Assembly (NCBI GenBank): GCA_009193035.1
Contig: SWDT01000186.1
Span: 248,001 to 312,000, forward strand
Length of the DNA stretch: 64,000 nt
Source: Halicephalobus mephisto
Lineage: Eukaryota > Nematoda > Chromadorea > Rhabditida > Panagrolaimidae
Direction: 5' to 3'
The translations under genes and the position numbers were made by a program. This document shows, in pieces, positions 1 to 11,129 of this stretch. The notes beneath the pieces are model-generated. The model did no database searches. It worked only from the letters and a program-made list of their open reading frames with translations, and was not told the origin of the DNA. The stretch's first letter is position 1. Each line of letters opens with the position of its first letter.

Positions 1-628
1 ACTTGTCTGTTTTGTGAGCGATGGATATATGGATTTCGATCTTCTCGTTCCAGAAGAATCAGAAAGTGAATACCAATTCAGAATGTGGATCCGATGAATT
101 GTAGTTTGTTTGAATAGATTTATTTGAGTAAATTTAAACAGATTTCGTCATTCTTACTTCCTTTCAAAACAACTATTATCAGAAATAAGTAGTAAATTAT
201 GGGTATATATACTGTAATATAATTTACACCTATTTCTGAATAAACTACTTTGAGAAAACTCTTATCCTTGTAATTATCCCTTAGGAGATACACTTGGAAT
301 TAACAACTTTGCCAATATCGCCTGTGTGCCAGTTTCGCGCCTTTTCAGACATGTGAAACTCAATTTTCGGCCTGTCTCGAGCTCCAATGGTTAACTTTGT
401 TCATTTATAGTTTCCAGACAGGAGTTGTTTATAATTTATCGTTTTCAAGACAGTTAGTAAATCGAGTGCCACAATTTAAGCCAAGTTTCGATCCTATTAG
501 ACTAAGTGAAGGAATTGAAAATTATCTAATGTACAAAAGTTAAATTAAGCGTCCTGAGACATGGGACGATTTTGGGGACTGCCTTAGTGGCAGCCTTATT
601 ACTGTAGGAATTCTATGTTTCAAAAGTT
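1..628. other. 3' flank of rab-3, no gene seen
   Basis: No coding frame with recognisable content on either strand. The stretch next to 628 is the probable 3' untranslated region of the minus-strand rab-3 gene. Nothing else can be supported. Confidence 0.4.
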
Positions 629-2093
629 TTAGCAGTTGCACTGTTGGCCGGGGGGTTTCTGGGTGGTGTTGGCGTCTAGTTTCTGTCCCTTAGGCTGGTT
701 TTGTTGCTGATCTTTGTCCAGGCTTTCGGCCATCTTGTTGCAGATGATATCGACAAGTTTTTCGAAAACAGCTTTGACGTTGATATTTTCCTTAGCAGAA
801 GTTTCGAAAAATTCAAGTCCAAGTTGATCGGCTAACTGTCGGCCTCTTTCATAAGAGACAACTCTTTCGTCGTCCATATCGCATTTGTTCCCGACAAGAA
901 CGACTTGGGCGTTTTCCCAAGAGTACGTCTTAATCTGGGTGCACCAATCCTGGACGGAGTTGAAGGACTCTTCATTGGTGATATCATACATCAGAATGAA
1001 GCCCATGGCACCACGGTAATAGGCAGTGGTAATGGTTCGATAACGTTCTTGTCCGGCAGTGTCCTAGAATTTCACACTATATAGTCCGTAACTTTAAAGC
1101 TATGAATTGTAATTTGCTTTGTTATACAGTAACAGTAAAACACTGTATATTCATAGAACCCCCACAGTTAGCTTCACAGTCTGAACTATTAATAATATCT
1201 CTAAAGCTTCTGATTCAGAAGTTATGACGTATGTAAAGCACATTGCAATATGATTCATAATTTTTAAAATAATAATTATAGTTCGTTTTGTTACACAGTA
1301 ATAAGAAAGTACTGTATATTCTTAAATCCCTCAGAATCTCTTCTACAATTTAAGTAATTAATAACATTTTTAAATCTTCTGCTTCAGAAGCTATGATAGA
1401 AAATACGAAATTTTCCCTCATAATGATTGTTAAATTTCATATTTTGAAGAGATTTGCATTTTCTGTCATAGCTTCTGAAGCAGAAGATTTAAACGTGTCA
1501 TTAATAGCTCAAATTGTAGAAGAGATTCTGAGGGATTTAAGAATATACAGTACTTTCTTATTACTATGTAACAAAACGAACTATAATAATTATTTTAAAA
1601 ATTATGAATCATATTACAATGTGCTTTACGTATGTCATAACTTCTGAATCAGAAGCCTTAGAGATGCCATTGGTAGCTTCAATTGTAGGAGATATTTTGG
1701 AGAATCTAATCATATACAGTACTTCCTTATGACTATGTAATAAGACGAATTATAGTGAATGATTCCAACATTATACATCATACTTTTTTAAGTACCTCAA
1801 AACTCAAGAAATTAAGAGGATTAATGAGTTTTTTGTTTGAAACACATTGGCTTAGGGAAACTTACCCAAATTTGAAGCTTGACACGTTTGTCTCCTCTGA
1901 AGACAGTTTTGACTTTGAAGTCAATGCCGACGGTGGAGACAAATGCAGAAGTAAAAGAGTCGTCGCAATATCGAAAAAGAAAACTAGTCTTGCCGACGGA
2001 GGAATTTCCAATAATGAGTAACTTGAACATGAAATCAAAGTTTTGATCGGTGGATGCAGTGCCTTGAGCACCGGAGGCAGGAGCAGCGGCCAT
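629..2093 (-). CDS. rab-3: RAB-3 small GTPase (synaptic vesicle Rab)
   Basis: Two coding exons, 2093-1866 and 1063-629, give 220 residues, close to the family length. The first exon ends TGG|GTAAG and the second starts CTAG|GAC, joining in frame just before DTAGQE. All G-box motifs are visible: P-loop GNSSVGKT at residues 29-36, switch I STVGIDF, DTAGQE at about 77, NKCD, and ETSAK. The C-terminus is CNC, the CxC double geranylgeranylation signal of Rab3 proteins. The family cycles between GTP and GDP on synaptic vesicles, acts with RIM/UNC-10 and is activated by AEX-3 type exchange factors; that is family knowledge. The 802-nt intron carries a large inverted repeat. The start was chosen because the exon runs open from this ATG and matches the Rab3 N-terminal layout. 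Identity is very secure. Confidence 0.95.
1090..1765. repeat. Large foldback (inverted) repeat inside the rab-3 intron
   Basis: The arms at about 1090-1400 and 1465-1765 are inverted copies around a short centre near 1430. Each arm is itself two tandem related units of about 180 bp. The motif CTTCTGATTCAGAAG, a small palindrome, recurs at the unit ends, and the block AAGAAAGTACTGTATATTC on the left reappears as its complement on the right. No open reading frame of note lies inside, so this looks like a non-autonomous palindromic element rather than a gene. Confidence 0.8.
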
Positions 2094-3058
2094 TGTTCCC
2101 CTTGTGAATGATGGATTCGATGGTTTTGTGGGACAAAAGCTATGTAGATACTGGCCTGGAAAAAGTAAATATATTTTTATTTTTACATATAAATATAATT
2201 TTCAAAAAACATGCTATGAGAAAAAATAAACATTACGAAATTGTCTCGACGAGAATTTTTTTATTTTCACGAAAAAATTTTTAAAATTCAAAATTTTGTA
2301 AAATTCCCTAAATTTTCAAAAAGCAAAATTTTGAAAATAAATTACTGTAAAAAATGGAAACTTTTACGAAACGGTCCCGACACGAATTTTCAGAATTTTA
2401 GAAATTTTTTAAAATTCGAAATTTCGGATGATTTCAAAAGTTCCCACCGGATTCTGGAAGCTTTTACGAAATTCTAGTTGAGTAAATAAAAAGCTCAAGA
2501 ACGAACATTGTTGTGAAATTGTCTCAACACGAATTTCCGGAACTTTCTAGGAACTTAAAACTTTGGAAAAAAAATAAAAAAATCAATTTTAATCATTTCC
2601 CAAATTTATTTTAAAAATATTTTAAACATTTTTTTTATTATTTTTAATTTTTTACTTTTTATCATTTTTAGGATTTTTTATTTTTTAAATATTTTTAAAT
2701 TTTCTAACATTTTTAAAATTTTTATTTTTTAAATACCTTTAAAATTTTTTATTTTTTATTATTTTTAAATTTTTTTAAATTCGAAATTTTTTATTTTAAA
2801 AATAAATCGAACAATTGGAAATTTAAGCTCAAAAAATTGATTATCATTTTATAGACCTAAGAAACCCGGACTATAGTTTTCTTGAAGAAAAAAACGGAAA
2901 ACTATAAAAAACTTAATGAATAAAAAATAGTCGGATAAATTAATAAATGGTGAGAAATATGGCAATATTAAAAAGACTAATAACGGAACTTTATATTGTA
3001 AAAATAAAGAAATATTTTTTTCGGGATCATTATTGAAAAAAAAGTAAAAATTAAAAAA
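2094..3058. other. Upstream region of rab-3, AT-rich
   Basis: The first 100 bases are mixed composition and are the likely rab-3 5' region; from about 2170 the DNA becomes low-complexity A/T homopolymer runs with scattered copies of a motif like TTGTCTCGACACGAATTT. No coding potential is seen. Confidence 0.5.
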
Positions 3059-3059
3059 A

Positions 3060-4255
3060 GAAAATTGTTGAATCAGAAATCTCGGTCCTGCCACGAATGC
3101 TTAATAAACTAATAGATTACCAGTTTAGAAATGATGTAAGCAGTATTTGTTTCGAGACCATTGTTGAAAAAAATTAAAAATTAAGAAAATTATCAAAATG
3201 AGAAATCTCGGTCCTGCCACGAATAATGTTTAATTGATTAATAGTCAAATTTCTAGTCCAGAAATGACGTAAGCAGTATTCGTTTCGGGACCATTATTGA
3301 AATAAAAAATAATAAAAAAATTTAAAAAAAATTGTTGAATCAGAAATCTCGGTCCTGCCACGAATGCTTAATAAACTAATAGATTACCAGTTTAGAAATG
3401 ACGTAAGCAGTATTCGTTTCGAGACCATTGTTGAAAAAAAGATTAATAATTAAATTACAGATCCAAAAATAAAACATTGTTCGTTTCGGGACCATTATTG
3501 AAATAAAAAATAAAAATTAAAAAATTGTTGAGTAAAAAATCTCAATCCTGCCACGAATGATTTTTAATAAACTAATAACCAAGTAATTGGTCTAAAAAGT
3601 AAACATTGTTCGTACTATGGCCATTGGGATATGTCATTAGAGAATGAATACTCGAGAAAACTAATGAATGAAAAAGTATTTGTTCTTCCACAAATAATAT
3701 CTAAAAGACCAATGACGAAACTAATGTCCAAAAAATACAGTAAACACAATTCGTGTCGGGATCATTAGGACATATTCCAAAAAATAGAAAATTGTTGAGG
3801 AGGAAATCCTAGGTCTAGCAGCGAATGAAGTTCAATAGACTATGACCTGAAAAGTGGTCCTACATAACTATCTTTCGTGTCGGGACCATTTTTCAAATTA
3901 TACTCTAAAAAAACTTGGAAAAGCGCCAAACGAAAAATCCTAGATCTCGCAGCGAATGAAGTTCAATAGACGATGACCAGAAAAGTGGTCCTACATAGCT
4001 TAACTACCATTCGTGTCGGGACCATTTTTTAGATTGTGTTAAAAAATTAAAAAATTGTTGAGTGAAAAAGTTGGGTCCCATGACGAATGTAGTTCAATAG
4101 ACTCATAATCAATAATCTAAGATAACTACCATTCGTGTCGGGACTATTTTCTAGATTGTCCTAAAAAACTAAAAACTTTAGGAAATTGCCGACGAAAAAT
4201 GTCAGGTCCCACGACGAATGACGTTTGGTTTACTTCCCGACCACGAGTCCAGTTA
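3060..4255. repeat. Degenerate tandem repeat, roughly 110-190 bp units
   Basis: About eight units each carry two conserved blocks, one like ATCTCGGTCCTGCCACGAAT and one like TTCGTTTCGGGACCATTRTTG, separated by variable A/T-rich sequence with the phrase TTAATAAACTAATAG. First blocks are seen near 3075, 3205, 3345, 3540, 3815, 3945, 4070 and 4205. The units decay in similarity from left to right. No ORF spans them. Confidence 0.75.
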
Positions 4256-5467
4256 ATGATGCTTCAGCAATTTAACGATAAAATTGCGGATAAAATAAAA
4301 ATGAATTTTTTAAAATATTTAAAACATTTTTTTATTTAAAAATATTTTTATTCAAAAATGGGCCAAATAATGTCAGGGTGACAAATTGATTATTCCAGGG
4401 CTTGAGAATAAAACAGAATCGATTATTCGTTATTTTTTTTGTTTTCAAATAAGTTACGAAATACAGAATTAAATCATAAATTATTTCAAAAATAAAAAAA
4501 TTAATTAAAATAAATTTTTTTAATTCGAAAAAAAATTTAAAAAAAATAAATAATTTTGAAAAAAAATTTTAAAAAATAAAAAATTTCGGAAAAAAAATTT
4601 AAAAAAAAAATAAAAAAATTTGAAAAAAAAATGCTTTTTTTTAATTTAAAAAATTTCGAAAAAAATAATTTTTAAAAAAGTAAAATGAATTACAATAAAA
4701 TTTAAAAAATAATAGATTCAAAAAATAAAATAAAGTCACAAAAATAATTTTTTTTCTGGAAGAAATTTTGCTTCAGGGACCTTCCTATGGCATTCGATTT
4801 TTTCAAAGCTAAAAGATGCGACGAAAAATTTTCGATTTTTGGGCGTGTCTTAGAGAGATTTTACTCTTTTTCCCTTTTTGGCACATGAGCAAAGAAAAAA
4901 GGAGTCTTTCTATTCCTATAGGAAGTGACCATTTTGCTCTGCCTTCTCGCGAGTTCACAACATGCCTCTGGGGCTTCCCACCAAAAGGGACGAAAATCTC
5001 GGTCAGAATGGGTTAGGTCCAAATTTACAGAATGACTAGAGGAAATTAAACTAATTTTGGGAGGGTCAAAGAAACAAAAATTTTTTCCAAAAAAAATTTA
5101 AAATTTCAAAAGTACTCCAAAATTTTCTCCAAAAAAAAATTTAAAAATACTCTTCAAAAAAATTTCAAATATTCTTTAAAAAATTTTTCTAAAAAAATTT
5201 AAAATTCCAAAAGCACTCCAAAAATTTTTTAAAAAAAAAATTAAAAAATATTTTTCCATAAATTTTCAAAATTACAGTGAAATTATTTTTGTTTGTAAAT
5301 TTCAAAGAACAGGATGTCCAAAGTTCCTCCATAGTACTTTTAAAATTCTGAAAATATTTAAAAAGTAGAAATTTTTGTTTTTAAGAATTTTTTTGACATT
5401 TCATTAGAGGTATGAATAAATAACGTTACTCGCTGCACAATAATTAAACAAAAAATCAGAATCTCGG
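4256..5467. other. AT-rich low-complexity spacer
   Basis: Long A and T runs dominate 4300-4760 and 5090-5400. A short less biased island at 4770-5040 has an open frame on the plus strand (4816-5016), but it has no start context, no splice partners and no recognisable content, so it is not called as a gene. The 60 bases next to 5468 are probably the arx-4 3' UTR. Confidence 0.45.
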
Positions 5468-6589
5468 TTATCCTGATTTGTTGTTGGACTGCTCCAGAGA
5501 AGGGTCGATTGTGAAGGTGCGGCCGCTTATCGTCCTCAGCTCTCTTGTGTAGGGTTTCGCACGATTCAGGACTTTGAGGAATTCGGCAGTTTTGCCTCTT
5601 AATCGAGTATGAAGAGAAGCCTGAAATTCACGACTTTTAAAAACAAAACCCAACAAAATTCCCACCTTGGAGCACTTGATGTGGTAGTGGACGTAATCAC
5701 GGAAGACGTGGAGGAGATCGATAGTTGTATCTCTGAATTGGGGCTTGGTGTGACGGGGGAAAAGCACAAACGTCACGTAACCAATGTTTTCACCGACCAA
5801 GGCGTCACGACAATCGGACAATTCCGCCGGGGGCTCGCGGTAACGGTAGAGGACCTGAGGGGCGGTCTGGGTGGCTCTCCTTCCTTCGCAGAACTCCTGA
5901 AGGAACAACTTCCCGAGGATTGAGTCGTTTCCATCTTTGAACAAGGTACTGAAGATAACTGTCACTCTGTCTGGCGCGGCTTTGATATATCTAAAAACGG
6001 ACAAATGAGGATTAAGATGGGATTTTGGGCGACTCACAGTGTTTCCTGGGGTCGGTAGTGGATGACGGCCCTGGTTTGATCGGCACTTTCTCCTTTCTCC
6101 ATCTTCGCCTGGAGGTCGAAGTACTTGTGGAAAACAGAAGCGAAGCAGTTGCGCTTCAACAACGACGCTTTTTCGGCGAGTTTGTCTGTATCCTCAGGCA
6201 GTTTCGTCAAATCGAAAACCAAAGAAACACTGTATCCAGGTTTCGGTTGAGGCTGAATGTATCCTTGATACTCTTGACGTAGGAAAGCATCGGCTCCGTG
6301 CGATTTGAGTTCGTTATAATAAGGCAGACTCACACTTAGCTGAAAACGGAAATTTTTATATAAAAATTTACGAATTTTCACCATCAGCTTTGATCTGTCC
6401 CCGTCGGGATTAACCAAGTCGTAACTAGCTCCATCGAAGTCGTAGTAACTGTATTCAACAGCGTCTGTCTTGCCTCTGAAAAAATTTGTGAAATTTAAAA
6501 AAAATAAAAAAATACCCTGATTTTGCGTTGTTGAATTTCAACATCAGGAGATCCATCACAGCCCGGTTACATTGTTCCAGGAAAAACAT
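5468..6589 (-). CDS. arx-4: Arp2/3 complex 34-kDa subunit (ARPC2)
   Basis: Five exons, 6589-6516, 6475-6382, 6339-6038, 5990-5666 and 5620-5468, encode 315 residues (the human protein is about 300). Diagnostic stretches are [23 protein letters not shown], the [14 protein letters not shown] block, [14 protein letters not shown] and [12 protein letters not shown]2 and ARPC4 form the core of the Arp2/3 actin-branching complex and contact the mother filament; that is family knowledge. Introns are 40, 42, 47 and 45 nt. The 42- and 45-nt introns are multiples of three with no stop, so the frame reads through them; they were removed because the flanking protein then aligns without insertion. The ATG follows two possible TTTCAG acceptors at about 6590-6615, consistent with trans-splicing. 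Confidence 0.93.
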
Positions 6590-7869
6590 TCTGAAACCCT
6601 TTTGGATTCTGAAATATTAAATTTAAAAATATATATTAAAAATCGATGATTTTGTTTCGATGACTAATCTTTAGAAGGAAAATCGCCAGGCAAACCGACG
6701 CGAGTCAGTGCTGGCCAGTTCAAAGCTGCGTTCTTTGCAGGAATCAATGTCTTCTTTTATTTGTCGCAATCGCGCGCTTGTTTTTGATTGAGGGAAAGGG
6801 AAATTGCCAAACTTCTCAATACAGATGATTATTTAAAAGGAAAATAAAGCAAAAAGGTAGTTGAAGGAAATCGTGCAAAGAAACAGATTTTTCGAAATCA
6901 AAATAACGTTTTTTGGGATTTTTTCGAATACAAATTATTTTTTTTGTATTTTTTCATTACGTAATTATGAAATAATGGTTTTTTAATTGAAAAACGGAAA
7001 ATAATGGTGAAATAACTGTTTACTGAAGATAAAATTCTAATTTCATTGATAAAAACAGTTATATCTTCTTTAAAATATCAATTCTAAGATATATTTTTAC
7101 ATTTTTTAGAAAATTACCTTTTGAAATTTATTTTTCTACTGAAGACACTGATAAATGTGAATTGTTAAAATTTCAATGTATTTTTAAAAATTATAAAAAA
7201 TAATAAACGTGTTTGAAAATTGCTGATATGTTTCTTTGAATTTCTGTATTGTAATAAAAGTTGTCCAGATATCACTTCTGAATTTAGAATTTAATTTAAA
7301 TTAATCTTTTATTAACAAAAATAAATAAAATTTTGTTTTTATTTTAATAAATCTAATCAGAAAGTCGGTGTTTTTGAAATTAAAAAATATTTAAGTATAT
7401 AATATTGGAAGTTGTTAATAGTAAAGCTACAGTAAGCTGTAGGAAATTGAATACTTTGAAATGACCAGAGATCGATTATAAGTGGAATTTTTATCATTAA
7501 CGTGCATAAGAAAAAAATACACGACTTTCTTTGCTGATTGAATTTCTATCATTTTGGACATTTTGAAAAAATTTTCATTGGAATTATGAGTTTATTTTTT
7601 AAAAATTTCTCGCAACGAAAACTCACAAGAAATTAAAGATTCAGAATCCTCAACTTCTCCTTTATGTGATATTCTGAAAAGATACATAAATAAAAAACTT
7701 TAAAATAAAATTCTAAAATTTCTGCTTCCATGGATTTTCCGAAGATTTGGAAACTGTTCATTGGATCCTGGAAGATTCTAGGAATTTTCACAGAACTTTG
7801 ATTTTAAAATAATGAAGATTAAAATAGGAAGATTTGCAAAGTATCTGAATTTAGTTACACCAAAGTTGA
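6590..7869. other. Intergenic region upstream of arx-4
   Basis: Bases 6660-6820 are distinctly GC-richer than their surroundings and include GTCGCAATCGCGCGCTTG; they are the best candidate for the arx-4 promoter. The rest, to about 7870, is AT-rich single-copy-looking DNA with no coding frame. Confidence 0.4.
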
Positions 7870-8220
7870 CAATCAGAATTGGAAGTCGAAATTTGGACTT
7901 TTCGTTCTGAGATAATATTTATAGATTTTTCTACTTCGAAAAATGTCTTACTTAAATTGATAATTTGAACTCGTCTGGATTTTTAGAATCAAAACATGAC
8001 CTATAAATTGTGTCTCGAGGTAAAAAGTTCTAATTTTGATTTCCAACCCTGATCGCTATCTTCGACTGTCAATTTTGATTATGAACTTTGGCTTCCAACT
8101 TCAACCTCGAACTCTGATCACTAATTTCGACATCCAACTTCGACTTCGATCTTTGGCAATCACCTTTGAGATCCAACTTTGACTTTCAACTTCGATCGTC
8201 GACTTTAATAAAACAAAATT
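7870..8220. repeat. Dispersed repeat copy with TTCGTTCTGAGATAAT core
   Basis: It begins near a GAAGTCGAAATTTGG block, passes through TTTTCGTTCTGAGATAAT and ACATGACCTATAAATTGTG, and ends in an internally repetitive tail of phrases like CCAACTTCGACTTCGATC (8040-8215). Related copies are at 12470-12600 and twice at 42720-43090. No protein is encoded. Confidence 0.7.
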
Positions 8221-8374
8221 TGAATCTCATGTTAAATATTTTTAAGTACGTGTTTAATCAGAAATTGTTAAAAATATTTCGGTTGAGATTTAATTTTGAT
8301 GATTATTTTTAAGCATTTGAAGTAAATTGATAAGTTTTTTAATATAGTTTTTGTTCCTTGATCAAAATTGTATG

Positions 8375-8562
8375 AAAAATCGACAAATAATTTCCTTGTT
8401 TTAAGCAGATTATACCTTAGAATTTTATCTCTGTTTCAAGCAATATATCATAGTTTTTCCATCAATAAAGTATACTGATGAACAATTATCTTAAAGAAGA
8501 CAGGACTAAAAGTATTTTTTGGTTATAAGGAAATTTTTTTGGCTTAGGGAATCAAAATCAAA
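8375..8562 (+). promoter_or_regulatory. Conserved proximal promoter of the first UGT gene
   Basis: The 190 bases before the ATG are strongly similar to the same interval before the second UGT gene (13768-13956), including the unbroken block CCATCAATAAAGTATACTGA and a TTATCT (reverse AGATAA) GATA-type site at 8486-8491. GATA sites drive intestinal expression of many worm detoxification genes; a role here is inference. The conservation could also be simple recent duplication. Confidence 0.5.
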
Positions 8563-10902
8563 ATGGATGGAAAATTGTTTTTGAGTGTTTTATTTCTTCT
8601 TGGAGCGGATGGATTGAAGATATTGCTCAATCAACCAACCCTCAGCTTCAGTCACATGCAGTTCCATGGGACTTTGGTCGATACCTTGGTCGATGCTGGA
8701 CATGAAGTAGTAAGTTTTAAAAAATAAATCCTTATAATTTCCTCTTTAAAAATGTTTCTAAAGATCTCTAGAACTTCGTATTGAAATCATCTTTATTTTT
8801 ATTATATTATGACTTTATCTCCTCAAATCTCGAGGAAAATTATAACTTTTTAATTGTAGCATCTTCTTGTTCCTAAATGGATTCCCCATATCAACTCTAC
8901 AGGAACCACCAAAGCGTCGAAGACCTTTGTCGTCACCAGTACACATCCCAATGAAGGCAGAAAAATTGCTTTTTACAGTAACCCTTTCGATGTTCCCGCT
9001 CCTAGTGGAGTGAACTCCCAAGTCGCTTGGGCTGTCAATAATGTTTCCAGACAGTTTTGTCTTGGTAAGACTTAGAGTTACTGTAACTAAAAGTCAAGAA
9101 ATAGGAATGTTTATTAATTTTTTCCTGAAGAAAGCTTTGAGTTTTTTAATATTAATGTGTTTTATAATTTTCCTATATTTATGAAATACAGAAAGATAGA
9201 AATTTTATTTAGAAAAATCTCGTTAGAAAATTAAGGTTAAACCATGTTAGATCAAATTGAAATGAATTTTCAACATTGATCATGTCAGGATTAATTTCCT
9301 AAAAAGCTATTTTTTAATATTTTATCCATTTTTAGAAACAATTTCGAATACAGAATTGATGAAGTCCTTGAAAGAAGAGAACTACGATGTTGGAATAACT
9401 CAAGGAATGGAATATTGTGCTTATGCTATCTACTACAGATTAGGGATCAAGGCCTTGATTGGAACGTCTTCATTACCTCTGGCTGATTTTACCAGTGAAA
9501 ACCTGGGGATCCCAGCTCCGAGATCCTATGTTCCGTGTGAGTTCCCGTTTTACCAACTTTCAAAAATTGGTGGTGAAGATTTCGGAAGAGTTATCAAACA
9601 AAAAAATCATGTTTTTTCACTCGTATATATGGATTATCCTTTAAAGATACCGATTATCAAAAAGGATTATATGAATAAAAAATGCAATTTATTTACTAAT
9701 CAAATTTCATCGGTTCCTGAAAAATTTCAAAATCAAGATCTGAATCTAAGGTTTTTTAATTTCCTAGAAATACTGGTGAAACAATTTCATAATGAAATTC
9801 TAATTTTCCAAATATTAAAACAACTTTTTAGTGAATCTGGCTCCTTTGTCGTCAACCCCTTACTACTCCTATTTCGACAGAATTAGAAACCTCTACTACA
9901 GTTTCGTTTCTGATTTTTATATTTTCCCTCCAATCGATCAGCACCTTGTAAGTTTCTTTAAGTTGTCTGGAATAGTTTTTAACGGTCATTTAGGATAATG
10001 TTACTCGATCTGTCTTTGGACAAGATTTTCCATCAGCAAGGGAAATTGCGAAGAAAGTCAGTTACATCTTCGTCAACACTCATCCTCATCTGGATCATCA
10101 ACGACCGATTTCCAACAAGATTGTCCAAATAGGAGGAATAACTTTGAACCAACCCGGAGATTTGGATGAAAATACAAAAGCCATTTTCAATTCCTCCAAG
10201 AAAGGAGTCGTTTTGTTTTCTTTCGGGTCCATAGTGAATCCTGTTCAGATGCCGATTCAAATGAAATCCGCCTTTCTAGAAGCTTTTAAAGAGTTTCCCG
10301 AATATCAATTTATCTTCAGATATCCAGGGTCCTTGGAGAATCTGGCTTGTCCCGAAAACGTCCATTTGATGGACTGGGTTCCTCAGACCGCGATTCTCAA
10401 TCACGAGAAAACGAAGCTCTTCATCACCCACGGTGGATTGAATAGTCTCAATGAAGCCGCTTTCGCCGGAGTTCCTCTGTTGGTTATCCCGTTTTTCCAG
10501 GACCAGTACGGTAATGGAGCTTTGGTCAGGAACAGAAAAATCGGACTTGAGCTTCTTAGACCAGACATAAACAAGGATACCGTAACTTCAAGTCTTCGGA
10601 GAATCCTCACAGAGCCCAGTTTTATGGAGAATTCCAAATACCTCTCGAATAAACTGAAGAACTATCCCTTCAGCCCGAAAGAGAGGTTTCTGAAGTTCTT
10701 GGAATACGCAGCTGTCTATGGAGATCGAGGGGAACTGGATCTCCACGGAGCTTACCTGGATTTCGTCACTCTGTATAACCTGGATATCTGGATCCCACTT
10801 GGCTTCATTTTGAACATGGTTTTATATTTGACTGTTAAAAAGCTAATTCTCCTGGTATACTGGATTGTCTCATCAAAGTCAGATAAAGTCAAACGCGAAT
10901 AA
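8563..10902 (+). CDS. UDP-glycosyltransferase, first tandem copy
   Basis: Five exons, 8563-8709, 8860-9064, 9336-9536, 9832-9947 and 9994-10902, give 525 residues, the normal length for the nematode UGT (GT1) family. The N-terminus is a signal peptide followed by the acceptor-side SFSHMQFHG segment. The C-terminal UDP-sugar signature spans about residues 348-391: MDWVPQTAILNH, then THGGLNSLNEAAFAGVP and PFFQDQ. A final hydrophobic helix and a short basic tail anchor the enzyme in the ER membrane with a lumenal active site. Such enzymes conjugate lipophilic xenobiotics and endogenous compounds; the substrate cannot be told from sequence. Exon sizes are identical to the downstream copy at 13957-16740. 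The start is the first ATG of the signal peptide. Confidence 0.93.
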
Positions 10903-11129
10903 AATTGTAACCCCATTTAATTGTCTGCAAAAAATTTAAAAATCGGTGAAATTAAAAAATGTAAATTTAGTGTTCATGATATCGTGCGGACACCAAGTTG
11001 CTACACTGTTGTTAAAATATAAATTGATCCCGACACACCTAACACAAGTATTTTTCGCATGAAATGTACTGTAAGAAAGTGAACGTATCATCATTGTTCT
11101 TTAATTTGTAGTTTAATTTTTATATAAAA
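10903..11129. other. 3' flank of the first UGT gene
   Basis: Short AT-rich stretch with the UGT 3' UTR; no further feature seen. Confidence 0.4.

Noticed and set aside
5609..5923. Plus-strand ORF opposite arx-4
   Set aside because: Exact antisense shadow of arx-4 exons 4 and 5.
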